A stretch of 64,000 nucleotides of DNA, taken from Streptomyces sp. NBC_01255. GTDB taxonomy: Bacteria; Actinomycetota; Actinomycetes; Streptomycetales; Streptomycetaceae. A program made the position numbers and the translations under genes. The DNA lies in contig NZ_CP108474.1 of NCBI RefSeq assembly GCF_036226445.1, positions 3,534,001-3,598,000 of the forward strand, written 5' to 3'. Position 1 is the first letter of the stretch, and every line of letters starts with the position of its first letter. Below the pieces are notes generated by a model, which was given only the letters and a program-made list of their open reading frames with translations, was not told the DNA's origin and made no database searches. Shown in pieces: positions 1 to 9,270 of the stretch.

Positions 1-16
1 CACGGGACAGAACAAC

Positions 17-57
17 GATACGGCCGCGGCGCCCTTCCCGGGCACCGCGGCCGTATC
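17..57 (-). terminator. Hairpin terminator downstream of adk
   Basis: A perfect 13-bp inverted repeat (17-29 with 45-57) encloses a further GCCC/GGGC pairing (31-34 with 40-43). It starts 14 bases beyond the adk stop codon in the direction of transcription. No strong U-tract is visible, which is usual for Streptomyces terminators. Confidence 0.7.
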
Positions 58-70
58 GAACAAACCGGTG

Positions 71-718
71 TTACTTCTTCAGCGCGGCCATGGCCTTCGC
101 CGTGACCTCGTCCACCTTGCCGAGCGCGGAGATCGTCACGACCAGGTTCTGCGCCCGGTAGTAGTCGATGATCGGCTCGGTCTGCGTGTGGTAGACCTCC
201 AGGCGCCGGCGAACCGTCTCCTCGGAGTCGTCGTCACGCTGGTAGAGCTCGCCGCCGCAGGCGTCGCAGACGCCCTCGGTCTCCGGCGCGTTGTACGTCA
301 CGTGGAAGACGTGCGCACTGTCGTTACGGCAGATGCGGCGACCCGCGATCCGCTTCACGACCTCGTCCTCGGGGACCTCCAGGTCCAGGACCGCGTCCAG
401 CTGCATGTCCTCGGCCTTCAGGACCACGTCCAGGGCCTCGGCCTGCGCCACGTTCCGGGGGAAGCCGTCCAGCAGGAAGCCGTTGACGGCATCCGGCTGC
501 GCCATGCGGTCCTTGGCCATCCCGATGGTCACCTCGTCGGGTACCAGGTCGCCGGCGTCCATGAACGCCTTCGCCTTGAGGCCCAGCTCCGTGCCCTGAG
601 AGATGTTGGCGCGGAACAGGTCACCCGTGGAGATGTGCGGGATGGCCAGGTTCCGGGCAAGGTACGCGGCCTGCGTTCCCTTGCCGGCCCCGGGCGGTCC
701 GACGAGGACGATTCGCAT
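71..718 (-). CDS. adk: Adenylate kinase
   Basis: Adenylate kinase (ATP + AMP to 2 ADP), cytosolic, 215 residues. The N-terminal P-loop GPPGAGKGT, the AMP-binding STGDLFR and the LID segment are present. The LID carries [20 protein letters not shown] and then [11 protein letters not shown], so its cysteine set looks like a partial zinc-LID. The ATG at 718 is chosen because [14 protein letters not shown] is the family N-terminus, although the frame is open further upstream. It overlaps the secY stop codon by one base, so it is translationally coupled to secY at the end of the spc operon. Confidence 0.97.
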   Translation of the reverse strand: MRIVLVGPPGAGKGTQAAYLARNLAIPHISTGDLFRANISQGTELGLKAKAFMDAGDLVPDEVTIGMAKDRMAQPDAVNGFLLDGFPRNVAQAEALDVVLKAEDMQLDAVLDLEVPEDEVVKRIAGRRICRNDSAHVFHVTYNAPETEGVCDACGGELYQRDDDSEETVRRRLEVYHTQTEPIIDYYRAQNLVVTISALGKVDEVTAKAMAALKK

Positions 719-2037
719 CAGCGGAGGAACCCTTCGTAATTGCGCTGCTGGAGCTGGCTCTCGATCTGCTTCACGGTCTCCAGCCCCACACCCACGATGA
801 TGAGGATGCTCGTCCCACCGAAGGGGAAGTTGGCATTGGCGCCACCGAAGCCTGCCAACGCCATCGTCGGCACAAGAGCGATCAGACCCAAGTACAGCGA
901 GCCCGGCCAAGTGATCCGGTTGAGCACGTAGCTCAGATACTCAGCAGTAGGTCGACCAGCCCGGATACCCGGGATGAAGCCACCATACTTCTTCATGTTG
1001 TCGGCGACTTCCTCGGGGTTGAACGAGATCGCCACGTAGAAGAAGGCGAAGAACACGATCAGGAGGAAGTACGTGGCGATGTAGTAGGGGTGGTCACCCT
1101 TGACGAAGTGGGCTTCGATCCAGGTCTTCCACCCCGCGGTGGAGTTCGAGAACTGCGCGATCAAGGCCGGGATGTAGAGCAGCGACGACGCGAAGATGAC
1201 AGGAATCACACCTGCCTGGTTCACCTTCAGCGGGATGTAAGTGGACGTACCGCCGTAGGAGCGCCGGCCGATCATGCGCTTCGCGTACTGCACGGGGATC
1301 CGCCGCTGGGCCTGCTCGACGAAGACCACGAGGGCCACCATCGCGAAGCCGACGAGGATCACGGTGCCGAACTCGATCCAGCCGTCGGCCAGGTCACCCT
1401 CGACCTTGATCTTCCACAGCGCGCCCGGGAAGCCGGCGGCGATCGAGATGAACATCAGGATCGACATGCCGTTGCCGATGCCACGGTCGGTGATGATCTC
1501 ACCGAGCCACATGACGACGGCGGTACCCGCGGTCATCGTGAGGACCATCGTGGCGATCGTGAAGATCGACTGGTTGGGCACCACCTGGTCGGCGACGGAA
1601 CAGCCGCTGAAGAGCGCGCCGCTCTTGGCGGTGGCCACGAGGCCGGTGCCCTGAAGGATGGCGAGGGCGATCGTCAGGTACCGGGTGTACTGCGTGATCT
1701 TGGCGGTACCGGACTGCCCCTCCTTCTTGAGGGCCTCCAGGCGCGGGATCACGACGGTCAGCAGCTGCAGGATGATGCTCGCCGTGATGTACGGCATGAT
1801 GCCGAGCGCGAAGATGGTGATCTGCAGCAGCGCGCCGCCACTGAACATGTTGACCAGGCCGAACAGGCTGTTGTTGCCCTCGCTGGCCTGCTTGACACAC
1901 TGCTGGACGGCCTCGTACTTGACGCCGGGGACCGGGATGTGGGCCCCGAGGCGGTACAGCACGATGATGCCGAGCGTGAAGAGCAGCTTCTTGCGCAGGT
2001 CGGGCGTCTTGAACGCCCGGGCGAACGCGGTGAGCAC
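718..2037 (-). CDS. secY: Preprotein translocase subunit SecY
   Basis: Channel subunit of the SecYEG translocon, 439 residues with about ten hydrophobic membrane segments. The N-terminus [20 protein letters not shown] and the plug-region motif [10 protein letters not shown] are typical of SecY. The GTG at 2037 is preferred because an AGGAGG ribosome-binding site lies six or seven bases upstream; an alternative ATG upstream at 2070 has no such site. Normally secY directly follows rplO. Here 2.3 kb of opposite-strand genes separate them, so secY-adk must have its own promoter within 2038-2391 or be served by read-through. Confidence 0.97.
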   Translation of the reverse strand: MLTAFARAFKTPDLRKKLLFTLGIIVLYRLGAHIPVPGVKYEAVQQCVKQASEGNNSLFGLVNMFSGGALLQITIFALGIMPYITASIILQLLTVVIPRLEALKKEGQSGTAKITQYTRYLTIALAILQGTGLVATAKSGALFSGCSVADQVVPNQSIFTIATMVLTMTAGTAVVMWLGEIITDRGIGNGMSILMFISIAAGFPGALWKIKVEGDLADGWIEFGTVILVGFAMVALVVFVEQAQRRIPVQYAKRMIGRRSYGGTSTYIPLKVNQAGVIPVIFASSLLYIPALIAQFSNSTAGWKTWIEAHFVKGDHPYYIATYFLLIVFFAFFYVAISFNPEEVADNMKKYGGFIPGIRAGRPTAEYLSYVLNRITWPGSLYLGLIALVPTMALAGFGGANANFPFGGTSILIIVGVGLETVKQIESQLQQRNYEGFLR

Positions 2038-2391
2038 GGTGCCTCCTGCGACCCCCGCGCTATGCGTCAAGGGTGACGGTCTTGAGGTTCGACGATTGGG
2101 TATCGGTCATCAATTCCGTGCGGGCATACCGCACGGAGTCTAGACAGTGCACGCCACCTTACCGGCGACCATGCCCGCCTAGGAACGACCAACCGGGGAT
2201 GCCCCTTTTGGGAGGCATCCCGGGCGGGAGCGGACCTCCGGGTCCCGGGCATCCGACTTTGGTCGGGCGCCCGTCCCGACCAAGAGCCGTCCTGACACGG
2301 CATCCCGCCCCCAGAAGACTGATCGAGCCGTTCCGGACCGGCCGGCCGGCACGGCTCGATACTCGTCGATCCCACTTCTGGGGGAACACCT
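2038..2391. other. 354-bp divergent intergenic region with several inverted repeats
   Basis: This region lies between secY (minus) and the secreted-protein gene at 2392 (plus), so it should hold promoters in both directions. I see an 8-bp stem CCGTGCGG/CCGCACGG (2116-2136), a GGGATGCC/GGCATCCC hairpin (2196-2221), a TTGGTCGGG/CCCGACCAA hairpin (2259-2283) and a compound hairpin (2308-2384). I cannot assign convincing -10/-35 elements, and no further open frame here looks real. Confidence 0.55.
2308..2384 (+). promoter_or_regulatory. Compound hairpin that pairs the ribosome-binding site of the 2392 gene
   Basis: CCCCCAGAAG (2308-2317) is perfectly complementary to CTTCTGGGGG (2375-2384). Inside it, ATCGAGCCGT (2322-2331) pairs with ACGGCTCGAT (2351-2360). 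The 3' arm contains the GGGGG that serves as Shine-Dalgarno sequence for the GTG at 2392. The RNA could therefore hide the ribosome-binding site. That it regulates translation is inference. Confidence 0.45.
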
Positions 2392-2853
2392 GTGAAGACC
2401 TCACTCACCGTCGCGACCGCCGTGGGCGCCGCCCTCCTGATGGGTGCCGGCACCGCCGCCGCCCGGCCGGCGGCGCCGAGCCCCGCTCCGGCGGTCGCCA
2501 CGACGGCGGCCGCCGCACCGCAGGCCGCCGCCGCGGGCTGCCATCTCGCGGTGTACACACCGTGGAAGGAGAACGTCTCGCCCACGGGCGTGAGCGACCA
2601 CGCCCGCGGCAAGTACCAGACCGTGAGCAACTGCAGCGGCTGGTACAACACCGCGCTGCTGCAGCACCACCGCTGGGACGGCTGGAACCGCATCGCCGGT
2701 ACGGAGTGGGTGGGCAACCGCGGCATGAGCTATCTGGAGTGGAAGTGCCAGGGCAAGGGCACGTTCACCTACCGCACGAAGGGTTCCGTCCGCGGCGGCA
2801 ACCCGGCCCGGGTCGCCTGGGCCACCAGCGCGGAACGCCGCTTCACCTGCTGA
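2392..2853 (+). CDS. Small secreted protein of unknown function
   Basis: A 153-residue protein with a Sec-type signal peptide: MKTSLT, an Ala/Gly-rich hydrophobic stretch and a likely cleavage site near residue 24-26 (TAAA-RPA). A low-complexity Ala/Pro linker follows to about residue 47. The mature domain has four cysteines (CHLAVYTPW, NCSGWYN, WKCQGKG and the terminal FTC) and many Trp/Tyr residues, suggesting a compact disulfide-bonded extracellular fold. I do not recognise the family. Start is GTG at 2392 with GGGGGAA upstream. The next gene begins two bases after its stop, so the two are probably co-transcribed. Confidence 0.8.
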   Translation: MKTSLTVATAVGAALLMGAGTAAARPAAPSPAPAVATTAAAAPQAAAAGCHLAVYTPWKENVSPTGVSDHARGKYQTVSNCSGWYNTALLQHHRWDGWNRIAGTEWVGNRGMSYLEWKCQGKGTFTYRTKGSVRGGNPARVAWATSAERRFTC

Positions 2854-2854
2854 C

Positions 2855-3508
2855 GTGAAGCCCGTACGGATGGCCCTCGCGGGCTGTGTCGCGGTGGCGG
2901 CCACGATCGTGGCCGCCACCGTCGGCGCCCCCGACGCGGGAGGGAGCTCAGGTGACGACGGCCGGGCCGGGAAGGCCGTCACTCGGATCGAGTTCACGGA
3001 GGCGGCTCCGCTGGACGCCGACCAGTCCGTGACGACGCACCGGAAGGTGGAGATGTACGCCGAGCACCAGGGTGACGCGGTGAGCAGGCTCCACTTCGTG
3101 ATCACTGTCGACGGGCGGCTGGCGGAGGAGCGTGTCTGGCGTGCCGACCGCCCCGAATCCATCAGCTTGCGGACCTGGGAGTCCTGCACGACCGGTGAGG
3201 AAGCCACCCCCGATCCGAAGCCGGACAGCCTGGACGTCATCCTGCGGAATTACTTCGGGCCTCCCGAAGTCCCTCGTGACGCGAAGAAGGCCGCCGGCGG
3301 CGCGAGCCGTTGGGAGACGCCCACCGGCATGATGCTCATGGCGTACACCGACCTCGGCGGCCCGTATCCCCACCGGATCGTCGAGATCAAGGAGCCGGAC
3401 GGCTCGATCGGCTCCACGATCAGCGGTACCCGGATGAGTGAGCATCCCGCCTTCCCCGGCTGGCGGGCGGGCTGGCAGACCTGTCGCCCCGCCACCGGGG
3501 CGTCCTGA
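2855..3508 (+). CDS. Hypothetical exported protein
   Basis: A 217-residue protein starting at GTG 2855, one base after the preceding stop codon, so likely in the same operon. The N-terminus MKPVRMALAGCVAVAATIVA is a hydrophobic export or anchor segment. A lipobox-like LAGC occurs at residues 8-11, but it precedes the hydrophobic core instead of ending it, so lipoprotein processing is doubtful. The rest is charged and soluble, with one WESC and one WQTC cysteine that could form a disulfide. I do not recognise the family. Pairing with the gene before it suggests a common extracellular role. Confidence 0.75.
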   Translation: MKPVRMALAGCVAVAATIVAATVGAPDAGGSSGDDGRAGKAVTRIEFTEAAPLDADQSVTTHRKVEMYAEHQGDAVSRLHFVITVDGRLAEERVWRADRPESISLRTWESCTTGEEATPDPKPDSLDVILRNYFGPPEVPRDAKKAAGGASRWETPTGMMLMAYTDLGGPYPHRIVEIKEPDGSIGSTISGTRMSEHPAFPGWRAGWQTCRPATGAS

Positions 3509-3629
3509 ACCGGAACATCAGGTACTGCTCAAAGTCGCTGTGCATGTGCAATCGGCGTCGATACAGTCGTGATCACCCAGGGGGGCGGGAGCGGGGGAAC
3601 GCAGCGCCGCCCCCTGCCGCGATCGCGAA

Positions 3630-4274
3630 GTGGGGGAAATGAGCACGCAACGCCATGCACATGCCCATGTCCTTGTCGCCGATGACAGCCCGACCCGCAC
3701 GCTCGGCCTCATCCAGATCGTCCAGCGATTCTCATACGTGAAGGCGATCAGCACCTGTACGTTCGACGGCCTGGCCGAGGCGGTAGCCCGCGCCGCCCCG
3801 GACCTCGTCCTGCTCAGCACCGCCGATTCGCCCGGGGAGGACCTGACCACCGTCCTCCGGCCCCGGGCAGGGGATCACGAGGTCCGTTTCATCTCCGTGG
3901 GACACCCGGCGCGGATCCGCGTCACTCCGTCCAGCGTGTCGGCCGGTCTCCATGGCTTCCTGCCCGACACCGCGACTCCGGAGGATTTCAACCGCGCCCT
4001 GGCCGCCGCCCTCGCGGGGTTCACGTATTTCCCCCGCGACATGACGGAGGAACTGACCGAATACCGCGGCCGGTTCCCGCAGCTGACTCCCCGGGAACAG
4101 CAGGTGCTGGATCTGCTCTCCGACGGGATGAGCAATCACCGCATCGCGAGCTCCCTGGGAATCAAGGAGGCCACGGTGAAGATGTACGTGACCCACGTAC
4201 TGGCCAAGCTCAACGTCGAGAGCCGGCTCCAGGCCTGTCTCAAGGCCCGAGGGCTCACCTCGGCCGCGGCCTGA
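3630..4274 (+). CDS. LuxR/NarL-type regulator with a degenerate receiver domain
   Basis: A 214-residue protein. The C-terminal 65 residues form a LuxR-type helix-turn-helix (LTPREQQVLDLLSDGMSN, then ATVKMYVTHVLAKLNV), so it should bind DNA. The N-terminal about 120 residues resemble a response-regulator receiver (VLVADDSPTR, then PDLVLLSTADSP). The phospho-acceptor Asp position reads Ser (LLST), and the conserved Lys near GFLP is Pro. It therefore looks like an unphosphorylated atypical receiver, as known for several Streptomyces developmental regulators. No histidine kinase is adjacent. Start is GTG 3630; the ATG at 3639 is an alternative. Confidence 0.88.
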   Translation: MGEMSTQRHAHAHVLVADDSPTRTLGLIQIVQRFSYVKAISTCTFDGLAEAVARAAPDLVLLSTADSPGEDLTTVLRPRAGDHEVRFISVGHPARIRVTPSSVSAGLHGFLPDTATPEDFNRALAAALAGFTYFPRDMTEELTEYRGRFPQLTPREQQVLDLLSDGMSNHRIASSLGIKEATVKMYVTHVLAKLNVESRLQACLKARGLTSAAA

Positions 4275-4292
4275 TCTCCTCCGGACGCAGAC

Positions 4293-4332
4293 AAGCCCGG
4301 CCGGCTCCCCCGAAGGGGAACCGGCCGGGCTT
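4293..4332. terminator. Bidirectional terminator between the LuxR gene and rplO
   Basis: A 12-bp stem AAGCCCGGCCGG/CCGGCCGGGCTT (4293-4304 with 4321-4332) continues inward through CTCCCC/GGGGA. It sits between convergent genes and ends in A/T bases on both strands, so it can serve both the LuxR gene and rplO. Confidence 0.8.
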
Positions 4333-4353
4333 GATCAGTGCTGTCTACCGGAC

Positions 4354-4809
4354 TCAGACGAGCTCGGTGACGGTGCCACCAGCGGCGGCGATCTTCTCCT
4401 TGGCGGAGCCGGAGACGGCGTCAACCGAAACCTGCAGCGCCACGGTGATCTCGCCGGTGCCGAGCACCTTGACGAGGCTGTTCTTGCGAACCGCGCCCTT
4501 GGCGACCAGGTCGGCCACCGTGACCTCTCCACCCTCGGGGTAGAGAGCGCCGAGCTTGTCCAGGTTCACGACCTGGAACTCGGTGCGGAACGGGTTCTTG
4601 AAGCCCTTGAGCTTCGGCAGACGCATGTGGAGGGGCATCTGCCCACCCTCGAAGCGCTGCGGAACCTGGTAACGGGCCTTCGTACCCTTGGTACCACGAC
4701 CGGCCGTCTTACCCTTGGACGCCTCACCACGACCGACACGGGTCTTGGCGGTCTTGGCACCGGGGGCGGGACGGAGGTTGTGGGCCTTCAGCGGGCTGTT
4801 CTCCGCCAT
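4354..4809 (-). CDS. rplO: 50S ribosomal protein L15
   Basis: 151 residues, starting [19 protein letters not shown], with the Gly/Lys-rich [17 protein letters not shown] stretch typical of L15. The ATG at 4809 has GGAGG upstream inside the end of rpmD. L15 is the last ribosomal-protein gene of the spc operon here. Downstream, instead of secY, there is a bidirectional terminator and then genes on the opposite strand, so spc transcription probably stops at this point. Confidence 0.98.
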   Translation of the reverse strand: MAENSPLKAHNLRPAPGAKTAKTRVGRGEASKGKTAGRGTKGTKARYQVPQRFEGGQMPLHMRLPKLKGFKNPFRTEFQVVNLDKLGALYPEGGEVTVADLVAKGAVRKNSLVKVLGTGEITVALQVSVDAVSGSAKEKIAAAGGTVTELV

Positions 4810-4810
4810 G

Positions 4811-4993
4811 TTATTCAACCTCCTCGACCGTCACGAGGTGGCGGACGGTGTGAACCATTCCGCGGAACTCGGGGCGGTCCTCCTTGACAACCACGTCGTT
4901 GACCTTCTTGAGGCCAAGCGAACGCAGGGTGTCGCGGTGGTTCTGCTTGCTGCCGATGTACGACTTCGTCTGCGTGACCTTGAGGCGAGCCAT
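4811..4993 (-). CDS. rpmD: 50S ribosomal protein L30
   Basis: 60 residues, [20 protein letters not shown]..., full length for the bacterial short form of L30. The ATG at 4993 overlaps the rpsE stop codon by one base (TAATG), and rplO starts just after its own stop, so rpsE-rpmD-rplO are tightly coupled. Confidence 0.97.
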   Translation of the reverse strand: MARLKVTQTKSYIGSKQNHRDTLRSLGLKKVNDVVVKEDRPEFRGMVHTVRHLVTVEEVE

Positions 4994-5595
4994 TACGCAC
5001 CCGCCCCGGCACGCGCACGGAGCAGAGCCGCGGGAGCGACGTCCTCGAGGGGCAGACCACGGCGAGCCGCGATCTCCTCGGGACGCTGCAGGCCCTTGAG
5101 GGCCGCCACGGTCGCGTGCACGATGTTGATCGCGTTGTCGGAGCCGAGCGACTTCGACAGGATGTCGTGAACGCCGGCGCACTCCAGAACGGCGCGCACC
5201 GGGCCACCGGCGATAACACCGGTACCGGGGGAAGCAGGCTTCAGCAGGACAACGCCGGCCGCCTTCTCGCCCTGGATCGGGTGCGGGATGGTGCCCTGGA
5301 TGCGCGGAACCTTGAAGAAGTTCTTCTTGGCTTCCTCGACACCCTTGGCGATGGCCGCGGGAACTTCCTTGGCCTTGCCGTAACCGACACCTACCGTGCC
5401 GTCGCCGTCACCGACGACAACCAGGGCGGTGAAGCTGAAGCGACGACCACCCTTGACAACCTTGGCGACGCGGTTGATCGCGACAACGCGCTCAACGTAC
5501 GCGGTCTTCTCGGCGGCAGCGCCACCGTCGCGGCCCTTCCGGTCCCGCCGCTCGCCGCCACCGGCACCGCTTCCGCGGCGCTGGGGTCCAGCCAT
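4993..5595 (-). CDS. rpsE: 30S ribosomal protein S5
   Basis: 200 residues. The first about 30 residues are a Gly/Arg-rich extension ([19 protein letters not shown]) seen in streptomycete S5. The conserved dsRNA-binding and C-terminal domains follow ([36 protein letters not shown]). It sits in the usual rplR-rpsE-rpmD order. Confidence 0.98.
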   Translation of the reverse strand: MAGPQRRGSGAGGGERRDRKGRDGGAAAEKTAYVERVVAINRVAKVVKGGRRFSFTALVVVGDGDGTVGVGYGKAKEVPAAIAKGVEEAKKNFFKVPRIQGTIPHPIQGEKAAGVVLLKPASPGTGVIAGGPVRAVLECAGVHDILSKSLGSDNAINIVHATVAALKGLQRPEEIAARRGLPLEDVAPAALLRARAGAGA

Positions 5596-5640
5596 TGGAT
5601 TACCTCTCTCTGTTACGTCCGTTAGTCCCGGAACCGGGGC

Positions 5641-6024
5641 TTAGAACTTCAGCCCGGCTTCGCGGGCGGCGTCAGCCAGAGCGGCAATGCGCCCGGCGTA
5701 CCTGTTGCCACCACGGTCGAACACGACTGCCTCGACACCGGCGGCCTTGGCGCGCTCGGCGACCAGGGAACCGACCTGCTTGGCCTGCTCGGACTTGTCA
5801 CCCTCGCCGCCACGGATCGACGCGTCCAGGTTCGACGCAGACGCAAGGGTGTGACCCTTGAGGTCGTCGATGACCTGAGCGGTGATACCGCGGTTGGAAC
5901 GCGTCACGACGAGGCGCGGACGCTCCGCCGTACCCGACACGTTCTTGCGGATGCGGATGTGGCGGCGCTTCTTGGCGGCGCCCTTGTAGGCGTCGCCCTT
6001 GGCGATCTTCACACCGTATGCCAT
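5641..6024 (-). CDS. rplR: 50S ribosomal protein L18
   Basis: 127 residues, a 5S-rRNA-binding protein. [19 protein letters not shown] and the C-terminal [20 protein letters not shown] are hallmark segments. It starts three bases after the rplF stop. Confidence 0.98.
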   Translation of the reverse strand: MAYGVKIAKGDAYKGAAKKRRHIRIRKNVSGTAERPRLVVTRSNRGITAQVIDDLKGHTLASASNLDASIRGGEGDKSEQAKQVGSLVAERAKAAGVEAVVFDRGGNRYAGRIAALADAAREAGLKF

Positions 6025-6027
6025 GGC

Positions 6028-6567
6028 TTACTTACCAGCCTTTCCGACCTTGCGGCGGATGACCTCACCCGCATACTTCACGCCCTTGGCCTTGTAAGGG
6101 TCAGGCTTGCGAAGCTTGCGGATGTTGGCGGCGACTTCGCCGACCTTCTGCTTGTCGATGCCCTCGACCGAGAACTTGGTCGGCGACTCGACCTTGAACG
6201 AGATGCCCTCGGGCGCCTCGACGAGGATCGGGTGGCTGTAGCCGAGCTGGAACTCCAGGTTGGAGCCCTTCGCGGCCACGCGGTAACCGACACCGCTGAT
6301 CTCGAGCGCCTTCACGTAACCCTGGGTCACACCGGTGATCATGTTGGCCACCAGCGTGCGGGACAGGCCGTGAAGGGCCTTGTTCTGACGCTCGTCGTTC
6401 GGACGGTTGACGTTGAGCACGCCATCCTCGCCCTTAACGATCTCGATCGGAGCGGCGACGGTGTGGCTCAGGGTGCCCTTGGAACCCTTCACCGTGACCG
6501 TGCGGCCATCGATGGTGACGTCCACGCCGGCGGGAACCTGGATAGGCAGCTTGCCAATACGCGACAT
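6028..6567 (-). CDS. rplF: 50S ribosomal protein L6
   Basis: 179 residues, [20 protein letters not shown], with the C-terminal signature [15 protein letters not shown]. Two tandem L6 folds are covered in full. It lies between rpsH and rplR in the spc operon. Confidence 0.98.
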   Translation of the reverse strand: MSRIGKLPIQVPAGVDVTIDGRTVTVKGSKGTLSHTVAAPIEIVKGEDGVLNVNRPNDERQNKALHGLSRTLVANMITGVTQGYVKALEISGVGYRVAAKGSNLEFQLGYSHPILVEAPEGISFKVESPTKFSVEGIDKQKVGEVAANIRKLRKPDPYKAKGVKYAGEVIRRKVGKAGK

Positions 6568-6588
6568 GAGCTTTCCTTCCTTTCCCGA

Positions 6589-6987
6589 CTACCAGACGTA
6601 GGCGAGGACTTCCCCACCTACGCCCTTCTTGCCTGCCTGCTGGCCGGTCAGGAGGCCGTGGGACGTGGAGATGATCGCCACGCCCAGGCCGCCGAGAACC
6701 TTCGGCAGGTTGGTGGACTTCGCGTAAACCCGGAGACCGGGCTTCGAGATCCGCTTGATGCCCGCGATGGAGCGCTCACGGTTCGGACCGAACTTGAGCT
6801 CGAGGACGAGGTTCTTGCCGACCTCGGCGTCCTCGACCTTCCAGCCCGTGATGAAGCCCTCCTGCTGGAGGATTTCCGCGATGTGAGACTTGATCTTGCT
6901 GTGCGGCATCGTCACGGAGTCGTGGTATGCCGAGTTCGCGTTACGCAGACGAGTCAGCATGTCCGCGATCGGATCAGTCATGGTCAT
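6589..6987 (-). CDS. rpsH: 30S ribosomal protein S8
   Basis: 132 residues, [18 protein letters not shown], ending with the S8 signature [20 protein letters not shown]. Two ATGs (6987 and 6981) are possible; I use 6987, and neither has a strong ribosome-binding site. The frame is open much further upstream, but that stretch is GC-rich leader and not conserved S8. A 222-bp gap precedes it after the S14 gene. Confidence 0.97.
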   Translation of the reverse strand: MTMTDPIADMLTRLRNANSAYHDSVTMPHSKIKSHIAEILQQEGFITGWKVEDAEVGKNLVLELKFGPNRERSIAGIKRISKPGLRVYAKSTNLPKVLGGLGVAIISTSHGLLTGQQAGKKGVGGEVLAYVW

Positions 6988-7209
6988 GAATTGGCCTTCG
7001 GCCTCTCTCGCCGGGGTTTCCTGTATGCGCCATCCCTCTCCCCACACAGGGGCGGGACGGGTGCGGCGCGGGGACCTACGGCGTAGTAAGTCGTACGGGC
7101 GACGGACGCCCAACCCTCCTAGCCTAAGCCATGGAGGGATGGGCGACCGCCAACCCAGTGCTTACCGAGAGTCTCCGGTCATTCCCAACACCCAAAGGGT
7201 GGAAGGGAA

Positions 7210-7395
7210 TTACCAGGAGCTCTTGGTCACGCCCGGCAGCTCGCCACGGTGAGCCATCTCACGAAGGCACACGCGGCACAGGCCGAACTTGCGGTACACG
7301 GAGTGGGGACGACCACAACGCTGGCAGCGCGTGTAGCCACGCACGCCGAACTTGGGCTTGCGGGCAGCCTTCGCGATGAGAGCCTTCTTCGCCAT
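7210..7395 (-). CDS. rpsZ: 30S ribosomal protein S14, zinc-binding (C+) type
   Basis: 61 residues with two CxxC pairs (CQRC and CRVC) forming the zinc site of the short S14 form. It lies at the standard place after rplE. An imperfect hairpin (7181-7210: ATTCCC/GGGAAT around CACCC/GGGTG) covers its stop codon and may protect or terminate part of the transcript before rpsH. Confidence 0.97.
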   Translation of the reverse strand: MAKKALIAKAARKPKFGVRGYTRCQRCGRPHSVYRKFGLCRVCLREMAHRGELPGVTKSSW

Positions 7396-7400
7396 CTCGC

Positions 7401-7955
7401 TTACGCCTCCTTGAAGGGGAAGCCGAGGTGACGGAGAAGGGCGCGGCCCTCAGCGTCGTTGGTCGCCGTGGTCACCACGGTGATGTCCATACCCCGGACA
7501 CGGTCGATCTTGTCCTGGTCGATCTCGTGGAACATGACCTGCTCCGTGAGACCGAAGGTGTAGTTGCCACGCCCGTCGAACTGCTTGGGGGACAGACCAC
7601 GGAAGTCGCGGATGCGCGGAAGCGCGAGCGACAGGGTGCGGTCCAGGAACTCCCACATGCGGTCGCCACGGAGGGTGACGTGCGCACCGATCGGCTGACC
7701 CTCACGCAGCTTGAACTGCGCGATGGACTTGCGAGCCTTGGTCACGGCCGGCTTCTGACCGGTGATCGTGGTCAGGTCGCGGATCGCACCGTCGATCAGC
7801 TTGGAGTCACGGGCGGCGTCGCCGACACCCATGTTCACCACGATCTTCACGAGGCCGGGAACCTGCATGACGTTCTCGTACGAGAACTCCTCACGCAGCT
7901 TGCCCGCGATCTCCTCGCGGTACTTCGTCTTGAGACGCGGAGTGGTGGTAGCCAT
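7401..7955 (-). CDS. rplE: 50S ribosomal protein L5
   Basis: 184 residues, a 5S rRNA-binding protein. [20 protein letters not shown] and the [21 protein letters not shown]-terminus are diagnostic. Its ATG overlaps the rplX stop by one base. Confidence 0.98.
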   Translation of the reverse strand: MATTTPRLKTKYREEIAGKLREEFSYENVMQVPGLVKIVVNMGVGDAARDSKLIDGAIRDLTTITGQKPAVTKARKSIAQFKLREGQPIGAHVTLRGDRMWEFLDRTLSLALPRIRDFRGLSPKQFDGRGNYTFGLTEQVMFHEIDQDKIDRVRGMDITVVTTATNDAEGRALLRHLGFPFKEA

Positions 7956-8266
7956 CAGATGTCCTCACCCGTCCGCTTGGCAACGCGGATCTTGTTGCCC
8001 TCGTCGTCGAAGCGGTAACCGACACGCGTGACGACCTTCTTGCCGTCCTTCTCCACGACCAGCTGGACGTTGGAGACGTGGACCGGAGCCTCGGTCGTGA
8101 CGATGCCACCGGCCTGCGACGGGCCGGCCTTGGTGTGCTTCTTGACCCGGTTGACACCCTCGACGAGGACGCGGTTCTCGCGGGGGAAGGCCGTGATGAC
8201 CTTGCCCTGCTTGCCCTTGTCCTTACCGGTGATGACCTGGACCAGGTCGCCCTTCTTGATCTTCAT
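7955..8266 (-). CDS. rplX: 50S ribosomal protein L24
   Basis: 103 residues beginning [20 protein letters not shown], the KOW motif of L24, which initiates 50S assembly. It sits between rplN and rplE with overlapping or near-overlapping ends. Confidence 0.98.
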   Translation of the reverse strand: MKIKKGDLVQVITGKDKGKQGKVITAFPRENRVLVEGVNRVKKHTKAGPSQAGGIVTTEAPVHVSNVQLVVEKDGKKVVTRVGYRFDDEGNKIRVAKRTGEDI

Positions 8267-8268
8267 GC

Positions 8269-8637
8269 TTACAGCACCTCCGGCGCGAGCGAGATGATCT
8301 TCATGAACTTCTTCTCGCGCAGCTCACGGCCGACCGGGCCGAAGATACGGGTGCCACGAGGGTCGCCGTCGTTCTTGAGAATGACAGCGGCGTTCTCGTC
8401 GAAGCGGATGTACGAGCCGTCCTGGCGGCGGCGCTCCTTGACGGTGCGAACGATGACCGCCTTGACGACGTCACCCTTCTTCACGTTGCCACCGGGGATC
8501 GCGTCCTTGACGGTGGCGACGATGACGTCACCGATGCCCGCGTAGCGGCGACCCGAGCCACCGAGAACACGGATGCAAAGGATCTCCTTGGCACCAGTGT
8601 TGTCGGCGACACGCAGTCGCGACTCCTGCTGGATCAC
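8269..8637 (-). CDS. rplN: 50S ribosomal protein L14
   Basis: 122 residues with a GTG start (8637). [20 protein letters not shown] and the [19 protein letters not shown]-terminus identify L14. It is the first gene of the spc half; a 127-base gap with a strong hairpin separates it from rpsQ. Confidence 0.98.
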   Translation of the reverse strand: MIQQESRLRVADNTGAKEILCIRVLGGSGRRYAGIGDVIVATVKDAIPGGNVKKGDVVKAVIVRTVKERRRQDGSYIRFDENAAVILKNDGDPRGTRIFGPVGRELREKKFMKIISLAPEVL

Positions 8638-8665
8638 GTCTATCTCCTGATTGTCTGCCGGTTCC

Positions 8666-8693
8666 CGGCCGGGGCACCGAAGTGCCCCGGCCG
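8666..8693 (-). terminator. Hairpin between rpsQ (S10 operon) and rplN (spc operon)
   Basis: A perfect 12-bp stem (8666-8677 with 8682-8693) has a four-base loop. It could partly terminate S10 operon transcription or stabilise the processed end. A second small hairpin ATTTCGC/GCGAAAT (8745-8762) lies just after rpsQ. Which of the two terminates is not decidable from sequence. Confidence 0.6.
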
Positions 8694-8764
8694 AGCCTGG
8701 CGGAACGAACTTGAAGGGTTACCCCTACAAGCTGTGGTTATTGGATTTCGCTTGCGCGAAATGC

Positions 8765-9046
8765 CTACTTGGCCTTCTCGAGGATCTCGATGACGCGCCA
8801 GTGCTTCGTCGACGACAGCTTCCGGGTCTCCATCAGGAGGACGCGGTCACCGATGCCGGCAGCGTTCTGCTCGTCGTGAGCCTTGAGCTTGTTCGTACGG
8901 CGGATGACCTTGCCGTACAGCGCGTGCTTGACGCGGTCCTCGACAGCGACGACGACGGTCTTGTCCATCTTGTCGCTGACGACCAGGCCCTCGCGGACCT
9001 TGCGAGCGTTGCGCTCGGTCTTCTCAGTCACGTTGCTCTCGCTCAT
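8765..9046 (-). CDS. rpsQ: 30S ribosomal protein S17
   Basis: 93 residues. [20 protein letters not shown] and the [20 protein letters not shown] segment mark S17. Its ATG (9046) overlaps the rpmC stop by one base. It ends the S10 operon. Confidence 0.98.
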   Translation of the reverse strand: MSESNVTEKTERNARKVREGLVVSDKMDKTVVVAVEDRVKHALYGKVIRRTNKLKAHDEQNAAGIGDRVLLMETRKLSSTKHWRVIEILEKAK

Positions 9047-9270
9047 CAGGCGTTCTCCACCGTCTCGATGCCCAGCTCGCGCTCACGCATCAGGGTGTAG
9101 ATCCGGGCGATGTCCTTACGGACGGACTTGAGCCGGCCGTGGTTCTCGAGCTGGCCCGTCGCCGCCTGGAAGCGGAGGTTGAACAGCTCTTCCTTGGCTT
9201 CGCGGAGCTTGTTGAGAAGCTCCTCGTTGCCCAGCTCGCGCAGCTCGGACGCCTTGGTACCGGCGGTCAT
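9046..9270 (-). CDS. rpmC: 50S ribosomal protein L29
   Basis: 74 residues, mostly helical, with [20 protein letters not shown] as the L29 signature. The ATG at 9270 overlaps the rplP stop; a GTG one codon upstream (9273) is an equally placed alternative. Confidence 0.97.
   Translation of the reverse strand: MTAGTKASELRELGNEELLNKLREAKEELFNLRFQAATGQLENHGRLKSVRKDIARIYTLMRERELGIETVENA

Noticed and set aside
2855..3508. Lipoprotein assignment from LAGC at residues 8-11
   Set aside because: The Cys comes before the hydrophobic core, not at its end, so lipoprotein signal peptidase would not be expected to act there.
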